Shown here piece after piece: positions 11,322 through 23,215 of a stretch of 64,000 bases of DNA. Positions within the stretch are counted from its first letter, which is position 1, and the number at the start of each line of letters is the position of its first letter. The DNA lies in NCBI GenBank assembly GCA_018296165.2, contig JACKQL020000081.1:153459-217458 (forward strand), written 5' to 3'. A program made the position numbers and the translations under genes. The notes beneath the pieces are model-generated. The model did no database searches, was not told where the DNA came from, and worked only from the letters and a program-made list of their open reading frames with translations. The stretch is from Termitomyces sp. T153 (lineage: Eukaryota > Basidiomycota > Agaricomycetes > Agaricales > Lyophyllaceae).

Positions 11322-13405
11322 AGTACCCGGTACTGACGTGTTCTTCTTGCCTCTAGAAACTCCACGGACTGATAGAAACCAAACCAGGGAAGGAAAACGA
11401 GAAGCATACGGAAATAAACGGGCCGGCCGGATCAGCGGTCCGGAAAGCGTGGCTTTTTACCTGAATCAACCTTTGACGTTTTTTTTTGCTAGAGCCACAA
11501 GAACCCACTACATAGTAGCGGAAATTTGTTCGATGCGGTGTATACAGGTCTATATTGACTCAGAAGTACATTGAACCGAGTTTAGAAGGTGACTACTCCA
11601 ATCCATACCAGAATTCGTTCCAGATACCTCGCAAGTCCTGCGTCGGCAATATCCGAAAGTCACATGTTGCAAAGAACCCTGCTGGTATTCACTTGTAGTA
11701 GTCACATCGTATATATGTCAAGAAGATCACGTACATTAAAATGACTTATCAGAGGGCGACGTACCTACATAGATCCCTGCGCTTGACAAAATATTGTCGT
11801 GCGATAGATTCACATGGGAATAAGAAAGGATATACTAACACCTGAAACTCGTTACTGGTGTAAACCGTGTCAGAGGGAAAGTCGTCCACGATGCCGTGGG
11901 GATGATCCACATAGCCTGAAACTAAAAAATTTAGTCAATGCGACGAGCTATGCAGCAGAATATATAGATATCAATATCAAACTTTGCGCGCCGTTCTCAG
12001 AAGGCAGTACAATCTAGTTTCGCCATAACATTACTGCTAGCGCCTTATCTCACTACTTACGATGTCCGACTGGTCTCCTGGAAAAAGCACCAAGGTCCGG
12101 AGAGACCCGATATACTCAAGTTGGCAGTGATCAACTAGTCGATCTTCAGTTTATGGAAATCCTGCCGCGAAGTTTAAGTTAGAATGCAGACTGCAGATCG
12201 GGAGTTAGATATTGGACCACATTCCGATTAGGGCTAACAGGATATACTAACCAGTCGTCACCGTACCAGTTGGTTACCCGTTTGGAGCCGTGCTGTGACC
12301 GGAACGCAAGTCGCCGTATGACCTGAAGAACGTGCGCTCATTGACCATGCCACGAGTACGTCAAGTCGCCGTATTCTTGACTAAGCATGTACTATAGTCT
12401 AGAAATTTGACTTCAACGCGCGTATTGTCGACGTTGAAGTGTTACTTATGTACCCATACTGATTTCTGTAAATTTTGTGCCCGTCGTACGGAACATCGTA
12501 CCGCGTTGATATTGACACTAGCCGAAATTAGAAATGGCGGTCTTGAGAACTTCCGCATGGCACAAATTCACAAATCACGATCACGTTATGATGACGGTGG
12601 CGGGTGGCATCAGCGGGTAGCATGGTGATACTTCCAGCTACATATGGTTACGAAGGAGTGGCCAGTCGTATCTACAACGAATAATCAACCACAAAGTCAT
12701 GTGTCTGTAATCGAGGGAAGGAGTTTTGTAAGCCATGGATGACAAGGCGCCAAGGATGATCGATGTCGCTGTCGCTACTGACCGTACTCGAAGTCGTTCT
12801 ATTTCCTATTATGCTCCTATTATGAATTGACAAGCTCATGAGGTGGGGGGTCCAAGGGAGGTCATATGAATGATCATGCTGTGGATCTATCCTTAAACTC
12901 AATCTCATTTGCACGTTTAGGAAGACAAACACGAGGAACCAGACGTGTTTGGCTTGATAATCGCATATCATGGAAGGAAACTCCGAGTCGGATATGATAT
13001 ATGACTATTGATATATTGTACATATGAGAAGGCACGTCCGCGGTGACCTGGCAGTTTTGATCGTTGATCCGTGAGCTTAAAGATAACATTAGGGGTGTAA
13101 AAATACTTACCGTAAAAGGGAGGGAATAAATTGGATGGAAGTGTATGAGCCGTCGATTCAGACGACATGAGGCAGGGAGCTCCAATGATAGCCTATATTG
13201 AGGAGAAGTGAGCTCGAGCTCATACATGATATGATAATCGATATGCATGAGACGAAAGCTCGCCGGAAGTATATGTATGTATGTATGATTGGAACGAGAC
13301 AAAGGAGAAAGCGGATGAAGGATGTCGATGAAGGATGAAGTCATAGTGGTAGTATACATGTAAAAAAAGAGAATGCGAACAGATTGGACAATTTATTTTC
13401 AACTT
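11322..13405. other. intergenic region
   Basis: About 2 kb with normal CG content. The open frames present (for example minus strand 12,874-13,359) have no recognisable domain, low-complexity composition and probably lie in the 3' flank of the next gene. Nothing else seen. Confidence 0.5.
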
Positions 13406-14680
13406 TTACTTCCTCCCAAGGGACAACAAGCAAACAGCGCCGCGGTACATCATGTCATCAGCAGGGCAGGTTAACCTCTGCGCCATGCTATCCAGGGTCG
13501 CACCATCAAAGTACGTTCGGATTTCATGTTGAGTCGAGTAGCGGAACCGAGGACGGCAGTGATGCCCACGACATTCATCAGCTGGGAACGACACATGAGA
13601 TCTCAGCCGAAAAGCGGGAAAATAGGACATACCAGGTGCAAATGCGAAACGCTCCGCGTCGTCGGCGTCCACATCCATGTTATCATCTCCGATATCACTT
13701 TCATAGAGGTCGGGGCTGGGACTGCGGTTCTTCGTCACCTCTGAGATAGGCGGTAGCTTGACGGTGTGCGCAACGGGGTAGTACGCTAGGTGGTACGGTA
13801 CACCATAGTTGTACGGGACATATTGGGGGTAATGGAACCGCGATGAAGTGGTGTCCGCCGGCCTTGGGTCGGGGATACGAGGATATTGATAGCTTGGTTT
13901 CACGAGTGGGGGGCTGTATGATGATGAGGTACGATCGGTGGGAGTGAAGGCCTCAAAAGCCTTCAAGGAAGCGCGAGGGGGTGATTCCGGGGAGGGTGGA
14001 AGGGAGTCGGGGGTCGATGGGCTGTTACTGTATTCGGTAGGTGTGGGTGAGTCAGTGCACGTGGAGAGAATTTCTGCCTGAACCGGTACAGTCTCAGGGG
14101 TGGTGCTGGCCTTATTAGCTGCTGTAGCAGGAGCGGCAGAGACTGAATTAGCCACTGTGGCCACAGCTGACTTTTTTTTCGACCTTCTGGTTCTCTGAAG
14201 ACATATCCATGAGCTATGATAGATTGTAATGTTCGTTTCGAAGTTTGTACATACCTTAGGCAGGGCCTCGCCTTTCATCATCTTGACTCCCCTACATAAG
14301 TCCCGATGTTTCGCCCATAGACCGCTATAATACTCGTTGCGTTGATCTAGCTTGATCCATCGCTTACACCCGAGGCATCTGACGATCCGCGAGCGTACTT
14401 CGAGAGTCCACGGATCCGCCTCGAGCTGACGACGGCGCTCATCGACATCCGTGCAATTCTTGCGTTTCCTGATGCGCTGCTGAGGTCCCTTCTGATCGCT
14501 CCGAGAACGCTTTTTACGGGAGGCACTGCTGTTCGAGCTCCTGGAGCTTCTGGGCGACTCGCTCCCTGCCACAGGAGGCTTCTCAGCCACCACGACCTGC
14601 GGCGGCGATGATTTGGATTGTCGAGAACTGGGTGCACTGGGATTGTATGCTGGAATGCGAAAGGTAGATCGCGTTGACAT
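13406..14680 (-). CDS. C2HC zinc-finger-like protein, copy 1
   Basis: A 387-residue protein in three exons (14,680-14,255; 14,194-13,633; 13,581-13,406) with introns of 60 and 51 bp. The start MSTRSTF was chosen because the paralog at 55.5-56.9 kb also starts MST. Residues 1-75 are Ser- and basic-rich (a likely nuclear localisation region, KKRSRSDQK and RIRKRKN). The core, residues 78-136, has DVDERRRQLEADPW followed by C102-x2-C105-x19-H125-x3-C129, a probable zinc site. The middle is Pro/Ser/Thr-rich and disordered. The C-terminus carries a second conserved block (FRYSTQHEIRTYFD... CLLSLG). I infer a nuclear, perhaps DNA-binding, role; no named family is known to me. Both introns are multiples of three without stops, so unspliced transcripts would still code. 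Confidence 0.8.
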   Translation of the reverse strand: MSTRSTFRIPAYNPSAPSSRQSKSSPPQVVVAEKPPVAGSESPRSSRSSNSSASRKKRSRSDQKGPQQRIRKRKNCTDVDERRRQLEADPWTLEVRSRIVRCLGCKRWIKLDQRNEYYSGLWAKHRDLCRGVKMMKGEALPKVCTNFETNITIYHSSWICLQRTRRSKKKSAVATVANSVSAAPATAANKASTTPETVPVQAEILSTCTDSPTPTEYSNSPSTPDSLPPSPESPPRASLKAFEAFTPTDRTSSSYSPPLVKPSYQYPRIPDPRPADTTSSRFHYPQYVPYNYGVPYHLAYYPVAHTVKLPPISEVTKNRSPSPDLYESDIGDDNMDVDADDAERFAFAPGMSYFPAFRLRSHVSFPADECRGHHCRPRFRYSTQHEIRTYFDGATLDSMAQRLTCPADDMMYRGAVCLLSLGRK

Positions 14681-17600
14681 TGTATGCGAGAAATGGAGCA
14701 GTGGAGTGAGAGAGGGTGAGGGGTGTGGTTGAAGAAAGATGGACGCTCGGAATAAGAGGGCGGTAATTATAATTACCACCCCCGAAACAAAACAACGAAA
14801 AATCAAGCGGAGCGCGTTCGCGGAGTGAGACGCCGGACCTCTCCACGTGCTTTTTATACCCACTTTTGTTCTCACTTGTCACTCTGGTGGCCTGCCTGCG
14901 AACTGCATTGTCTGCATCTAAACCCCTCTTGTTCGCCTCCATTGTCATTGCGCACATCATACACTGCATTGTATATGCTCAATCAGGCTTTGGACAAAGG
15001 CCAACAATCAAGAACAAGGACAAGGGAAGTATCAAATCATGATCCCATATGCTTATCAATCAACACACTATGGAACAAAAAGTCTTACAACCCACACCAT
15101 ACTTATCATATGCGAAAACAAGGAACACTTCGGAATGTTCCTATCAAGTTTCTGTGTACCTGGAACAAGGCGCTCAATCCAAAAGAGAAAAAAATATCCG
15201 ATAGTCCTTTCTAAGATCAACGGCCAGTTGGCCGGCGCAGAGGAACACGCAACCAAAACCCGACGCTGCTTTCCCATGTCACCCGACCGATCTATCCACG
15301 CTCAGAGTGCACCTCACTACTCACACTCTTCGAACTTTGATGTCCTCATACAGATTCGATTCCTGTCCGTTCCAGACGTTGCATCTGCCCGGTGCGCACT
15401 CGCAGGAACTCTTACTGGTATTATAGTCGCGTCGACGGCCAGGACACTGGTATCACTCTTGCTATCGGCGAATATCGCCACTATTATTATACCTTCGGCA
15501 GGCGATGAACAGCCGATAACAATCTTCCATAGGACATATGACCAGACCTGTGGCTGTGACTCCGTACGTGGTGCATGCTGCATTTGAATATGTCATTTTT
15601 TTTCATGCGAGTCGGAGGTGTTGCCTTGTAGGTCAGCGTTGGGTCGACTAAGGATGTCGGGAGCATTGTCGGGAGCATTGATTGAAGCCTTTTAAAATTT
15701 CACTTCACGATCTAGGATCTCTGTGACCTATCAATAGGCTATCCTTTCACGTACACAGATTCTACCTTCTTTCCGTGGACGCCGCGATCGTTTTGACCAT
15801 TTGTACGGGCGTAGGCCATCTGAGACGTCCTCGAAAAGCGTCAAGTTCTCCCAGCAGGATGGTGACCCCCAAGGACATGTACCTTCCGATATTTCGACCG
15901 TATCTGCCATCTTGTTCGGTATCCTGAAGCGGGAGACCGACCGAAGGCTTCATTTCGGCATAAACCTCACTCTCACCCTCAAATCCTCGCCTCAATCACC
16001 ACGTTCTCTCTCCCTCTCCCTCTCCCTCTCCCTCTCCCTCTCCCTCTCCCTCTACTCCCTCTCCTACTTTCCTTCTCTCTCTCTCTTTTCCAAGAAGACC
16101 TTCGCAGTTCCTCAAACCCCCTCTCCAACTCCTCAGACTTCATCTTCCTTTCCTACAACTTCTCCTGCATCTTCTCTCCCCTCATCCCCATCCTCACACG
16201 CTGCTATAATCTTCACATTCTCCCCAATACGAATTAACGACACCACTGATGACGCGCGATCCAGTTGAACTGGTACGCCGCTTCTTGTTCTTTCTGAAGG
16301 ATTGTCCGCATGCATAAATCATGTGACTGAATGGGAGCCTGCATTGGAACCTGAGCTTGGTGGACTGGTAACGCGGAGTGGTACCCTCAGTATCCACAAC
16401 GCGTCGTTAGAGACTGACGATGTGCTCGATGGACTCAGCAGCATGTTTCTTCATTTCGAGCTCTTTCCTTCACATGAGATGTAGTACGAACATTGCGTCG
16501 TCTGTGTATCCTTTAGATGGGGTGTGTCGATGAAGGACCGGAGGAAGTGAACATTGGCATGGTGGCGGAATTCTGATGATACGGGGGGCAGGAATCAACA
16601 CATCCCTCGGAGAGTTGGGAGGCTCGTTGTAAGCTAGATATATGTGGCGGTTTGACGTGTATACTTACTTTCATGCAGACAAATATGATGTTTCCATAGT
16701 GTTGGTTGGTATCAGACTTAGATCATTGTGACATTGGAACTTCCAAGTATTGCATTATATTCATGAGATGTAGACTGGCTAGACTACCAAGACATCCACA
16801 ATTCTCAGGCTGAGGTTGTACGATAAACGTATCAATGTCACATACGCACATATACTTATTGATTTAATTTCAATACAGCACCTACAATGAATATCACACA
16901 TCACACACATTCGACACGAAACCATAAGTCATCAACGCCACATTTTTGATGCCACTGAAGCCTCAAGTCCAAACTCAAGGCTTCTGTTGATGTTTGATAC
17001 GGACAGGAAACCTTCATGTTACTTAATCTCCGACACGGACACTGTCAGATCAAACCTAAACCTCACAGATCCTCGGTTAAGTAAGAGTACACACGGCCAA
17101 ATGACAAATGGGGGTATACGTTATCTGTGGAGCAGCCCAAGATTTGCGTGGCCCAATTCAACGATATAGTACCTTGAATGAGCTGTTCTATTTATCACTC
17201 TTAGTCGACGGGACTGAAAAGGCGGTAGAACAGCATTCGAATTCAAAGTCTGTTGGCTGAAATGTATTGTTGATAGGTGCCTTGAGCTTTCATCTGACCC
17301 GATGATCGCGACTAAACATATGTTGTAGGCTGAGTTCCGGAAGTCATTTGTCACGGTTGTTCTGCATGAATCAAATTCAGAAAGACATGCATCTCAATAA
17401 CTGAACGTGGGCAACTTGAATGAATTTCACACCAACACCGGACGTTACCAATGTTCGCCTCAAATTTCGTAAGACAAAGAGCATATGAAGACTAGAGTGG
17501 AACTTGTGACCTGGCGAATCACCGCGTGTAGATCGAGAAGACGGAGGAGATGGGCCGCGTATGATGAGACCGGTGCGATTTAGGTGGCTTCTCGCGGAAA

Positions 17601-18840
17601 TGAATAAGTTGTGCAGAAAGAGAGGGTGGAGACAGGCGTTTACTTGATGTTTGCGAAATTCTGCTGCGGCTCTAAGTCATCTATCGCAAACTTTCACCAA
17701 TTTGTTGCATCCTCTAACCCGTAGGAAGTATGTATTTTCTTTTGTTGTTTTCAAGATGGAGACAGGTAAGGTAAGGCTCCATCCATTAGTTTTTGTCGAC
17801 TGACTAAACGAAAATGGTAGACAAACAGTAAACAAACCGCTTACAAGCCGTTTACACCCTCAAAGTGTGTTTGTAACGAGTTGTAATCTGTCAGATTAAG
17901 TCGAAAGTACATGTCAAAGTACAAACTTGTACAGGATCAGTTATCTAAGTACGACATGGCTGGGCCTTGGTGGCAGTAAATTTGAGCAAGCCCTGCTTTA
18001 TCCGGCACTTGGTCATCATGGCAGCCATGATTATTGTAGCCCGGAGTGAAGATCAAACATACGATAGGCTGCCATGTGGACCTTGCCGTATGTGATGTAA
18101 CCGTCCTTGTGTATCACGGCAGTCACTGTCTTCCTTGAACAAGAGATCCAATAGAAGTAGCATAGGGAGTCTCACCTTCTTCTAGATTAAGAGTACAGTA
18201 CATCCTCACCATCCTCAGTTCCCAGAGGTATAGAGAAAGGAAGAGTTCTAGGGAGAGTCGAAACTTGAGATGTTCTCCACGAAAGCTAGGATATCATCCA
18301 GAGATGCCATACTGTCCTCTTTGAACTTCACAACCCCGACTGAAGACTTGATACCGCATTACTTCTGTGCGTGTAATGCATTAGCTCTATACCTGTAATC
18401 CAATTGCTATGCCAGCCACTTGTTACAAGAGAATCATTAGCCGCAATCACTGGCCTGGCAGTGATCCAATCACTCGGAAACATCCGTTGCTCACGTGCTG
18501 GCCATCGTTTACCATTTCTTTATCGTTTATTTATTTACCGTTTATAGCCACTGTTACATAAACTAAACTGTAAGTAAACAAACCAAAAGGGTTGTGTGGT
18601 TACCGTCCTGCAGCTCAGTACAAAGGAAAAGAAAAAGCATACGTACATTCTGTAGATTTATGCTCGTATGCTTCCATGGTTACAGCGGTTGACTCAGGCT
18701 GAAGGTTGAGCGACGTTTAGTTCCCGACGTGGCAACTGCAGGAGGACGTTATCAACCATCAATCTTATCTTACGTGTGGCTCACCCAGGTGAGGCATTTA
18801 TAGTAATATACCTTGATACTTGATCTTGCAGTTCTCGACC
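14681..18840. other. long intergenic region
   Basis: About 4.2 kb without a gene I can support. 14,681-15,000 is the likely promoter of the minus-strand gene. The frames at 15,039-15,587 and 15,801-16,268 are unconvincing; the latter is an artefact of a pyrimidine repeat. 17,760-18,620 is AT-rich and contains related GTAAACAAACC motifs near 17,827 and 18,572, perhaps a non-coding mobile remnant. Confidence 0.5.
16008..16053 (+). repeat. (TCTCCC)n microsatellite
   Basis: About seven to eight copies of a hexanucleotide of pyrimidines inside a longer CT-rich tract (about 15,970-16,190). Such tracts are common in fungal promoters, but no convincing start codon follows. Confidence 0.8.
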
Positions 18841-20422
18841 ATGTCCTTTGAAGTACCGGCTCATCTACAGACTGATCTTCATGCGCAGTATGGGAAGGAC
18901 AAGATTCGTGTCCTACGAGTTGTCCGGGAAGGAGATTGGCACCAAGTCGTCGAGTACAATGTGACCGTTCTCGTGGAAGGCGATATCGATGCTAGGTGAG
19001 TATCATGAAACTTACACTTAAACCTCGACGGTCTGTGCGCAAAATCTATGTGGCATCTGATCCATCTTAGCCTCGTCTTCGACATGTTGCTGAGCAACTG
19101 ATTGCATATTCATTACAGCTACACGAAAGCCGACAACTCCGTTGTTGTTGCAACTGACTCCAGTGAGTAATTTCGAATCCCTTTACATGACTCAAGTTTG
19201 ACTCACCTAACAAAGTGAAAAATATCACTTACTGTACCTTTTCTTTCCGGTTCATGAGGTGGAAAGTGGTTTAAATTGACTACAGACCTTGCAAAAGTAT
19301 CTCCACACGTTCTTGTGCCGGAATACTTTGCTTTGCATCTTGGAACTCACCTTGTATCACGCTACTTGCACATACACAAGGCATTCGTGACGATCGAACA
19401 GCTGCGATGGTCGCGAATTCCTGTCGTTAATGCTCAGGGCCTCGATGGCGCAGTGGAAGGCCACAAACACTCATTCTTGCGTGACGGGGACGATAAGCGC
19501 GTTATCAAGGCTGAGGTCAGTAATCTAGATCACTCCATCTTTAGCATCCCATCAAATCGTGGCCTAGGTCGACGCCTCAGCAGGCAAAGATAAACTTGTC
19601 GGTCGGGTTTCAGCCGGTATTACCGACCTTCTTGGTGCACATCCTTTCGCCATCACATGCCACTTCTTATCTGACTTAGTATGGATACGGTAGTTCTCAA
19701 GTCTACGGGATCCTCTTTCACGTCGTTCATCAGAGACGAATATACCACTCTTGCCGAAGTCGATGACCGTATCTTCAGCACTGCCGTTGATCTCCAATAC
19801 ACCTTCGCACCAGTCGATATCACCACTCCCGCGGATGACAAGAAACTCAATTTCACACTGGGAGAAAGCGCAAAAGGATCTCTTTGGGACGCCACGGGTG
19901 TTGCACAACGTGCAAGAGACATAACTCTGAAAGTCTTCGCAGAAGACGACAGCGCCAGCGTGCAGGTAAGACGGAACCCTTCCAACCTCATATATCAACC
20001 CAAAATGTGATTTAGGCGACCCTTTACAAGATGGCACAAATAGTTCTCGCTCAGAATGATGGCGTTCAGGTCGTTACTTATGCTTTGCCCAACAAGCACT
20101 ATATTTTTGTGGACATGCGCTACATTGGTGTCGAAAACGTCACTCCTCCGTGAGTATTCTTCTTGTCCTTATCTCCCTTCAAGATCAATTCTCGTCGGAC
20201 TTTCGAGTGGTATCGATTGTCGATCTTTCTTTTGGATTCCCTGTTATCTCTCTTTCCTGCTGCATATTGTCTTCTATCTCCTGACATAAACATTCTAGTT
20301 CCAAAGCTGAGGTCTTTATGCCTATCGCTGCGCCAAGGTACGTTCAATTGATGTTTTCCATGTTACTGCCCCTAATTCTAGGTGATAGTGGTCTTATTAG
20401 CGCAATTGTATCCCGTAAATGA
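18841..20422 (+). CDS. urate oxidase (uricase)
   Basis: Uricase oxidises urate to 5-hydroxyisourate in purine catabolism. Nine exons: 18,841-18,995; 19,119-19,162; 19,216-19,233 (18 nt); 19,286-19,515; 19,568-19,634; 19,694-19,965; 20,016-20,149; 20,299-20,337; 20,389-20,422, giving 330 residues, a normal length. The T-fold enzyme's motifs are present in order: MSFEVPAHLQTDLHAQYGKD at the start, SYTKADNS with the catalytic Lys/Thr region, FALHLGTHLVSRY, GHKHSFLRD, LKSTGSSFTSFIRDEYTT, EDDSASVQATLYKM and the active-site LPNKHY. The last acceptor was chosen because it restores PSGLISAIV. The protein ends SRK, not an SKL-type peroxisomal signal, so its location is uncertain. Gene symbol in other fungi: uaZ/UOX. 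Confidence 0.93.
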
Positions 20423-20716
20423 GATATAATGATTTGGAAAGCGGAGCATTGATCTTTTTTCTTGCATATGGTCCAATTATGGACAACGTTCATAATCATA
20501 AGAGGCCTGATCATGAATTCTTGCTGAATTTGGAAACTGGTTTGACTGTCCCTTTGTCTGCATATCTTATCTTATCATCTTATCTCTCGCATATGATAAG
20601 TACCGGGAGCGCTTCCCTGATCTTGGCTTGTTCGGTTCTTATGGCCAGCAAAACCGAACCTTGACGCCTGAAGCCTGAGGAGTGACGTGGCTCCCGCTGT
20701 CCTACGACAATCAATC

Positions 20717-22593
20717 ATGTCTTCTTCATTCAATATTCCCCTCCTCCTTGGGGGCATGATCCTCACTGTGAGTGAAAGAGTTGCTCTGGAGCCTCATACT
20801 CAATTCCTCTTCGATATAGGGTTCCAGTAATTCGTTATGGGGTAAATTTCAGGTGGGCTCACGGTATATGTGATTATTTTGTCTCTTGGTTGACTTTTAA
20901 TTTAAGGACATGCAATGTGTTGAAAACTGTGCAGATCCAGATTACAGGAAGCGTATCCTATACGAACAACCTGTCTGGCAAACTCTTCAAATGTTCGGTA
21001 CGTCAAGAAGCCTGTTAGATTGACTCAGGCTGATACATATACCTAGTCGGAGAGATGCTTTGTAAGTTTCGATGTTCCTAATGAATTGCTGGTTAAAAAC
21101 TGAGTCCTAATAGGCTTCCTGCCGGTTTTGTGTATACGACTCAAATCACTTCGAAGGCTACAACCAATCCAGCTTGCGGACGATGATCTCGACCACGCCG
21201 TCAAATCTGACACCTCCAAGGACATGGCCGGCTGGCATGTCTTTCTCTTCTGGATCCCAGCCTTCTGCGATCTCATCGCAACCACCGTACGCCCTTCATA
21301 TTGGATTCGTCGGTCCTTGACGAAAATCATAACTCGCAGTTGATGAACATTGGGCTGATATACACGCCCGTCTCCATATATCAAATGACCCGAGGTGCTT
21401 TGGTCCTCTTCGTCGGGGTCTTCAGCGTCATCTTTCTTCATCATCGATTACGATTATATCAGTTGCGTCACTGTCTTGTAGAGTCTTACAAAGAGATCTG
21501 ACGATTGTGTGTCAGGTGGATATCGCTCCTCATTGTCGTTGGAGGTGTTGGCTTGGTCGGCTATAGCGGGTCGCTCGTTTCAGAAATCATCGAAGCGCCG
21601 ACGTTTCATAGCATGATTAATCATTTGGTCGATGGTCCGAGCAACGAGCGTCAGTTAGGCGTGGTTCTCGTTGGTCAGTCGTAAAATAAATCCGCTGGCC
21701 TCGATCTCTCATCAATCTTCAGGTGTATCCTTGATTTTGTTCGCTCAAGTCTTGTAAGCCGTATATTATATCATCGATAAACCTCTCTCAATCTTTTTTC
21801 GTTGTTCAGCGCTGCCATCCAGTTCGTTGCGGAAGGTATGAATAACAAGTGTACCCTTCGGTCGCAGAACTAAATCTCTCACCCCTCAGAAAAAATCATG
21901 GGTAAGGGACTAGGTGCTCCATTCGTCGAAAACCAAACTCATTCCATGTAGAACGTTACTCAGTTACCCCTCTTGTTGCAGTCGGCTACGAGGGTCTTTT
22001 CGGCACTATTTCCATAATGCTATGTATTCCGATCCTCTCAATTCCTTCGATCTCGAAACTGTCACCTTTCTTTGATCTTTCTCGTGGATGGCATCAATCC
22101 GTCGACAATTCTACAGTCCTATATTCTGGGATAGCGACTGCAATCAGTATCGCATTCTTCAACTTTTTCGGCCTAAGTGTCACTCGCCACGTCAGCGCAA
22201 CTGCACGATCTTTAACTGATACATGCAGAACTCTCTCGATCTGGATTATTAGCCTCGGCCTCGGTTGGGAGATATTCATGTTTCCCGCATCGTTATTACA
22301 AGTCCTAGGTTTCTCACTTCTGGTGTAGGTCTTCAACTTTTTGGAGTAGTACATGGGCTGATCCTATGCCTTCCTCCCCAAGTTATGGAACGGTAGTGAT
22401 TCACCGCTCAATTTTGGTCTCCCACTAATTTCACTTTGTCGTTGTATCATAGTTCTTCTTTAACGACCTGGTCAGGATACCAGCGTGCCTTTCATGTCCT
22501 ATCCTGGAGTCGTCTCGATCGATTACCGGGAGTTCTGAATCTCTCCTCTTGACCTCAGAGTCAACGAGTGGTTCTTCCTCCCGATGTGAATGA
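20717..22593 (+). CDS. DMT-superfamily transporter, SLC35F6-like
   Basis: A multi-exon membrane protein of the drug/metabolite transporter superfamily, resembling human SLC35F6 and its fungal relatives. Order of segments: LLLGGMILTGSSNSLWGKFQ (first helix), DMQCVENCADPDYRKRILYEQP, WQTLQMF|VGEMLCFLPVL, a cytosolic acidic linker, then WHVFLFWIPAFCDLIATT, LMNIGLIYTPVSIYQMTRG (the typical DMT core) and later helices to LQVLGFSLLVYGTFFFNDLVRIP. The tail is Ser-rich and ends SSSRCE. Reading LVYGTFFFNDL requires a 10-nt microexon (TTATGGAACG, about 22,382-22,391) between two introns. Substrate and membrane are unknown; relatives sit in lysosomal, vacuolar or mitochondrial membranes. It begins 295 bp after uricase on the same strand. 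Confidence 0.85.
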
Positions 22594-23215
22594 GGCCTGT
22601 GTCACAAATAATAACCTGGACCCATTCATATGGATTCATAGACGATAGCCTAGTTGCCTACTCCGCCTGATACTCCTTGACGTCATACATATGTGGTTGT
22701 TGTATATGTAAGGTGCAAGGTTCATTGCGAAGTTTGGTACGGGATAAGAAATATTCTTATGAGTGTCGACAGCTTTTGTAAGGAGATCAGATTGAGATTC
22801 GCCAAAGAGCAAGCCGCAGACCAAGGTGGCTATCTACGAACGCCCAATTGTGTCCACTATTCCTATTTTGAGGCATCTAATATTCTTTCGTCTCCTTATT
22901 TAAGTCTGCCTAAAGCATTCATTTTGAAAGGCATGCCCCAACTACAAGTGATCTTGTAATCAACTTCTTCGTTCTTAAATACTCAAAGATCTCCTCGTCC
23001 GCGCACCGCCGGTACGCACACAGCGCCCGATTTTCCATCAGATATCAAACAACCAACCTCCGATGCATGCCCTTGTTTCATCTGGTATCCATCATTATGA
23101 TCATGATTTCTCACCCCACAAATGCAGTAACTTATATATTCTCTCGGATTACCATATGTTAAACTCTAGCTGGTCTGAGTCCCCACCTTGATTCGCATAT
23201 CGGTGCTGGTCACCA
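22594..23215. other. intergenic region
   Basis: Terminator of the transporter gene and promoter of the secreted-protein gene. No gene seen. Confidence 0.5.

Noticed and set aside
12874..13359. 161-codon minus-strand frame downstream of the C2HC gene
   Set aside because: Rich in Ser, His, Ile and Leu with no domain; position fits 3' untranslated or flanking DNA.
15039..15587. 182-codon plus-strand frame and an 88-codon minus-strand frame opposite
   Set aside because: Neither has a recognisable motif; both lie in the upstream flank of the minus-strand C2HC gene and look like chance.
15801..16268. 155-codon open frame with a Ser-Leu run
   Set aside because: It is created by the (TCTCCC)n tract; no domain, no splice context and composition unlike the neighbours.
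20338..20385. An early uricase stop using the first AG of the last intron (ending APR)
   Set aside because: The acceptor 7 nt further right gives PSGLISAIV, matching the uricase C-terminus, so the early stop is a mis-splice reading.
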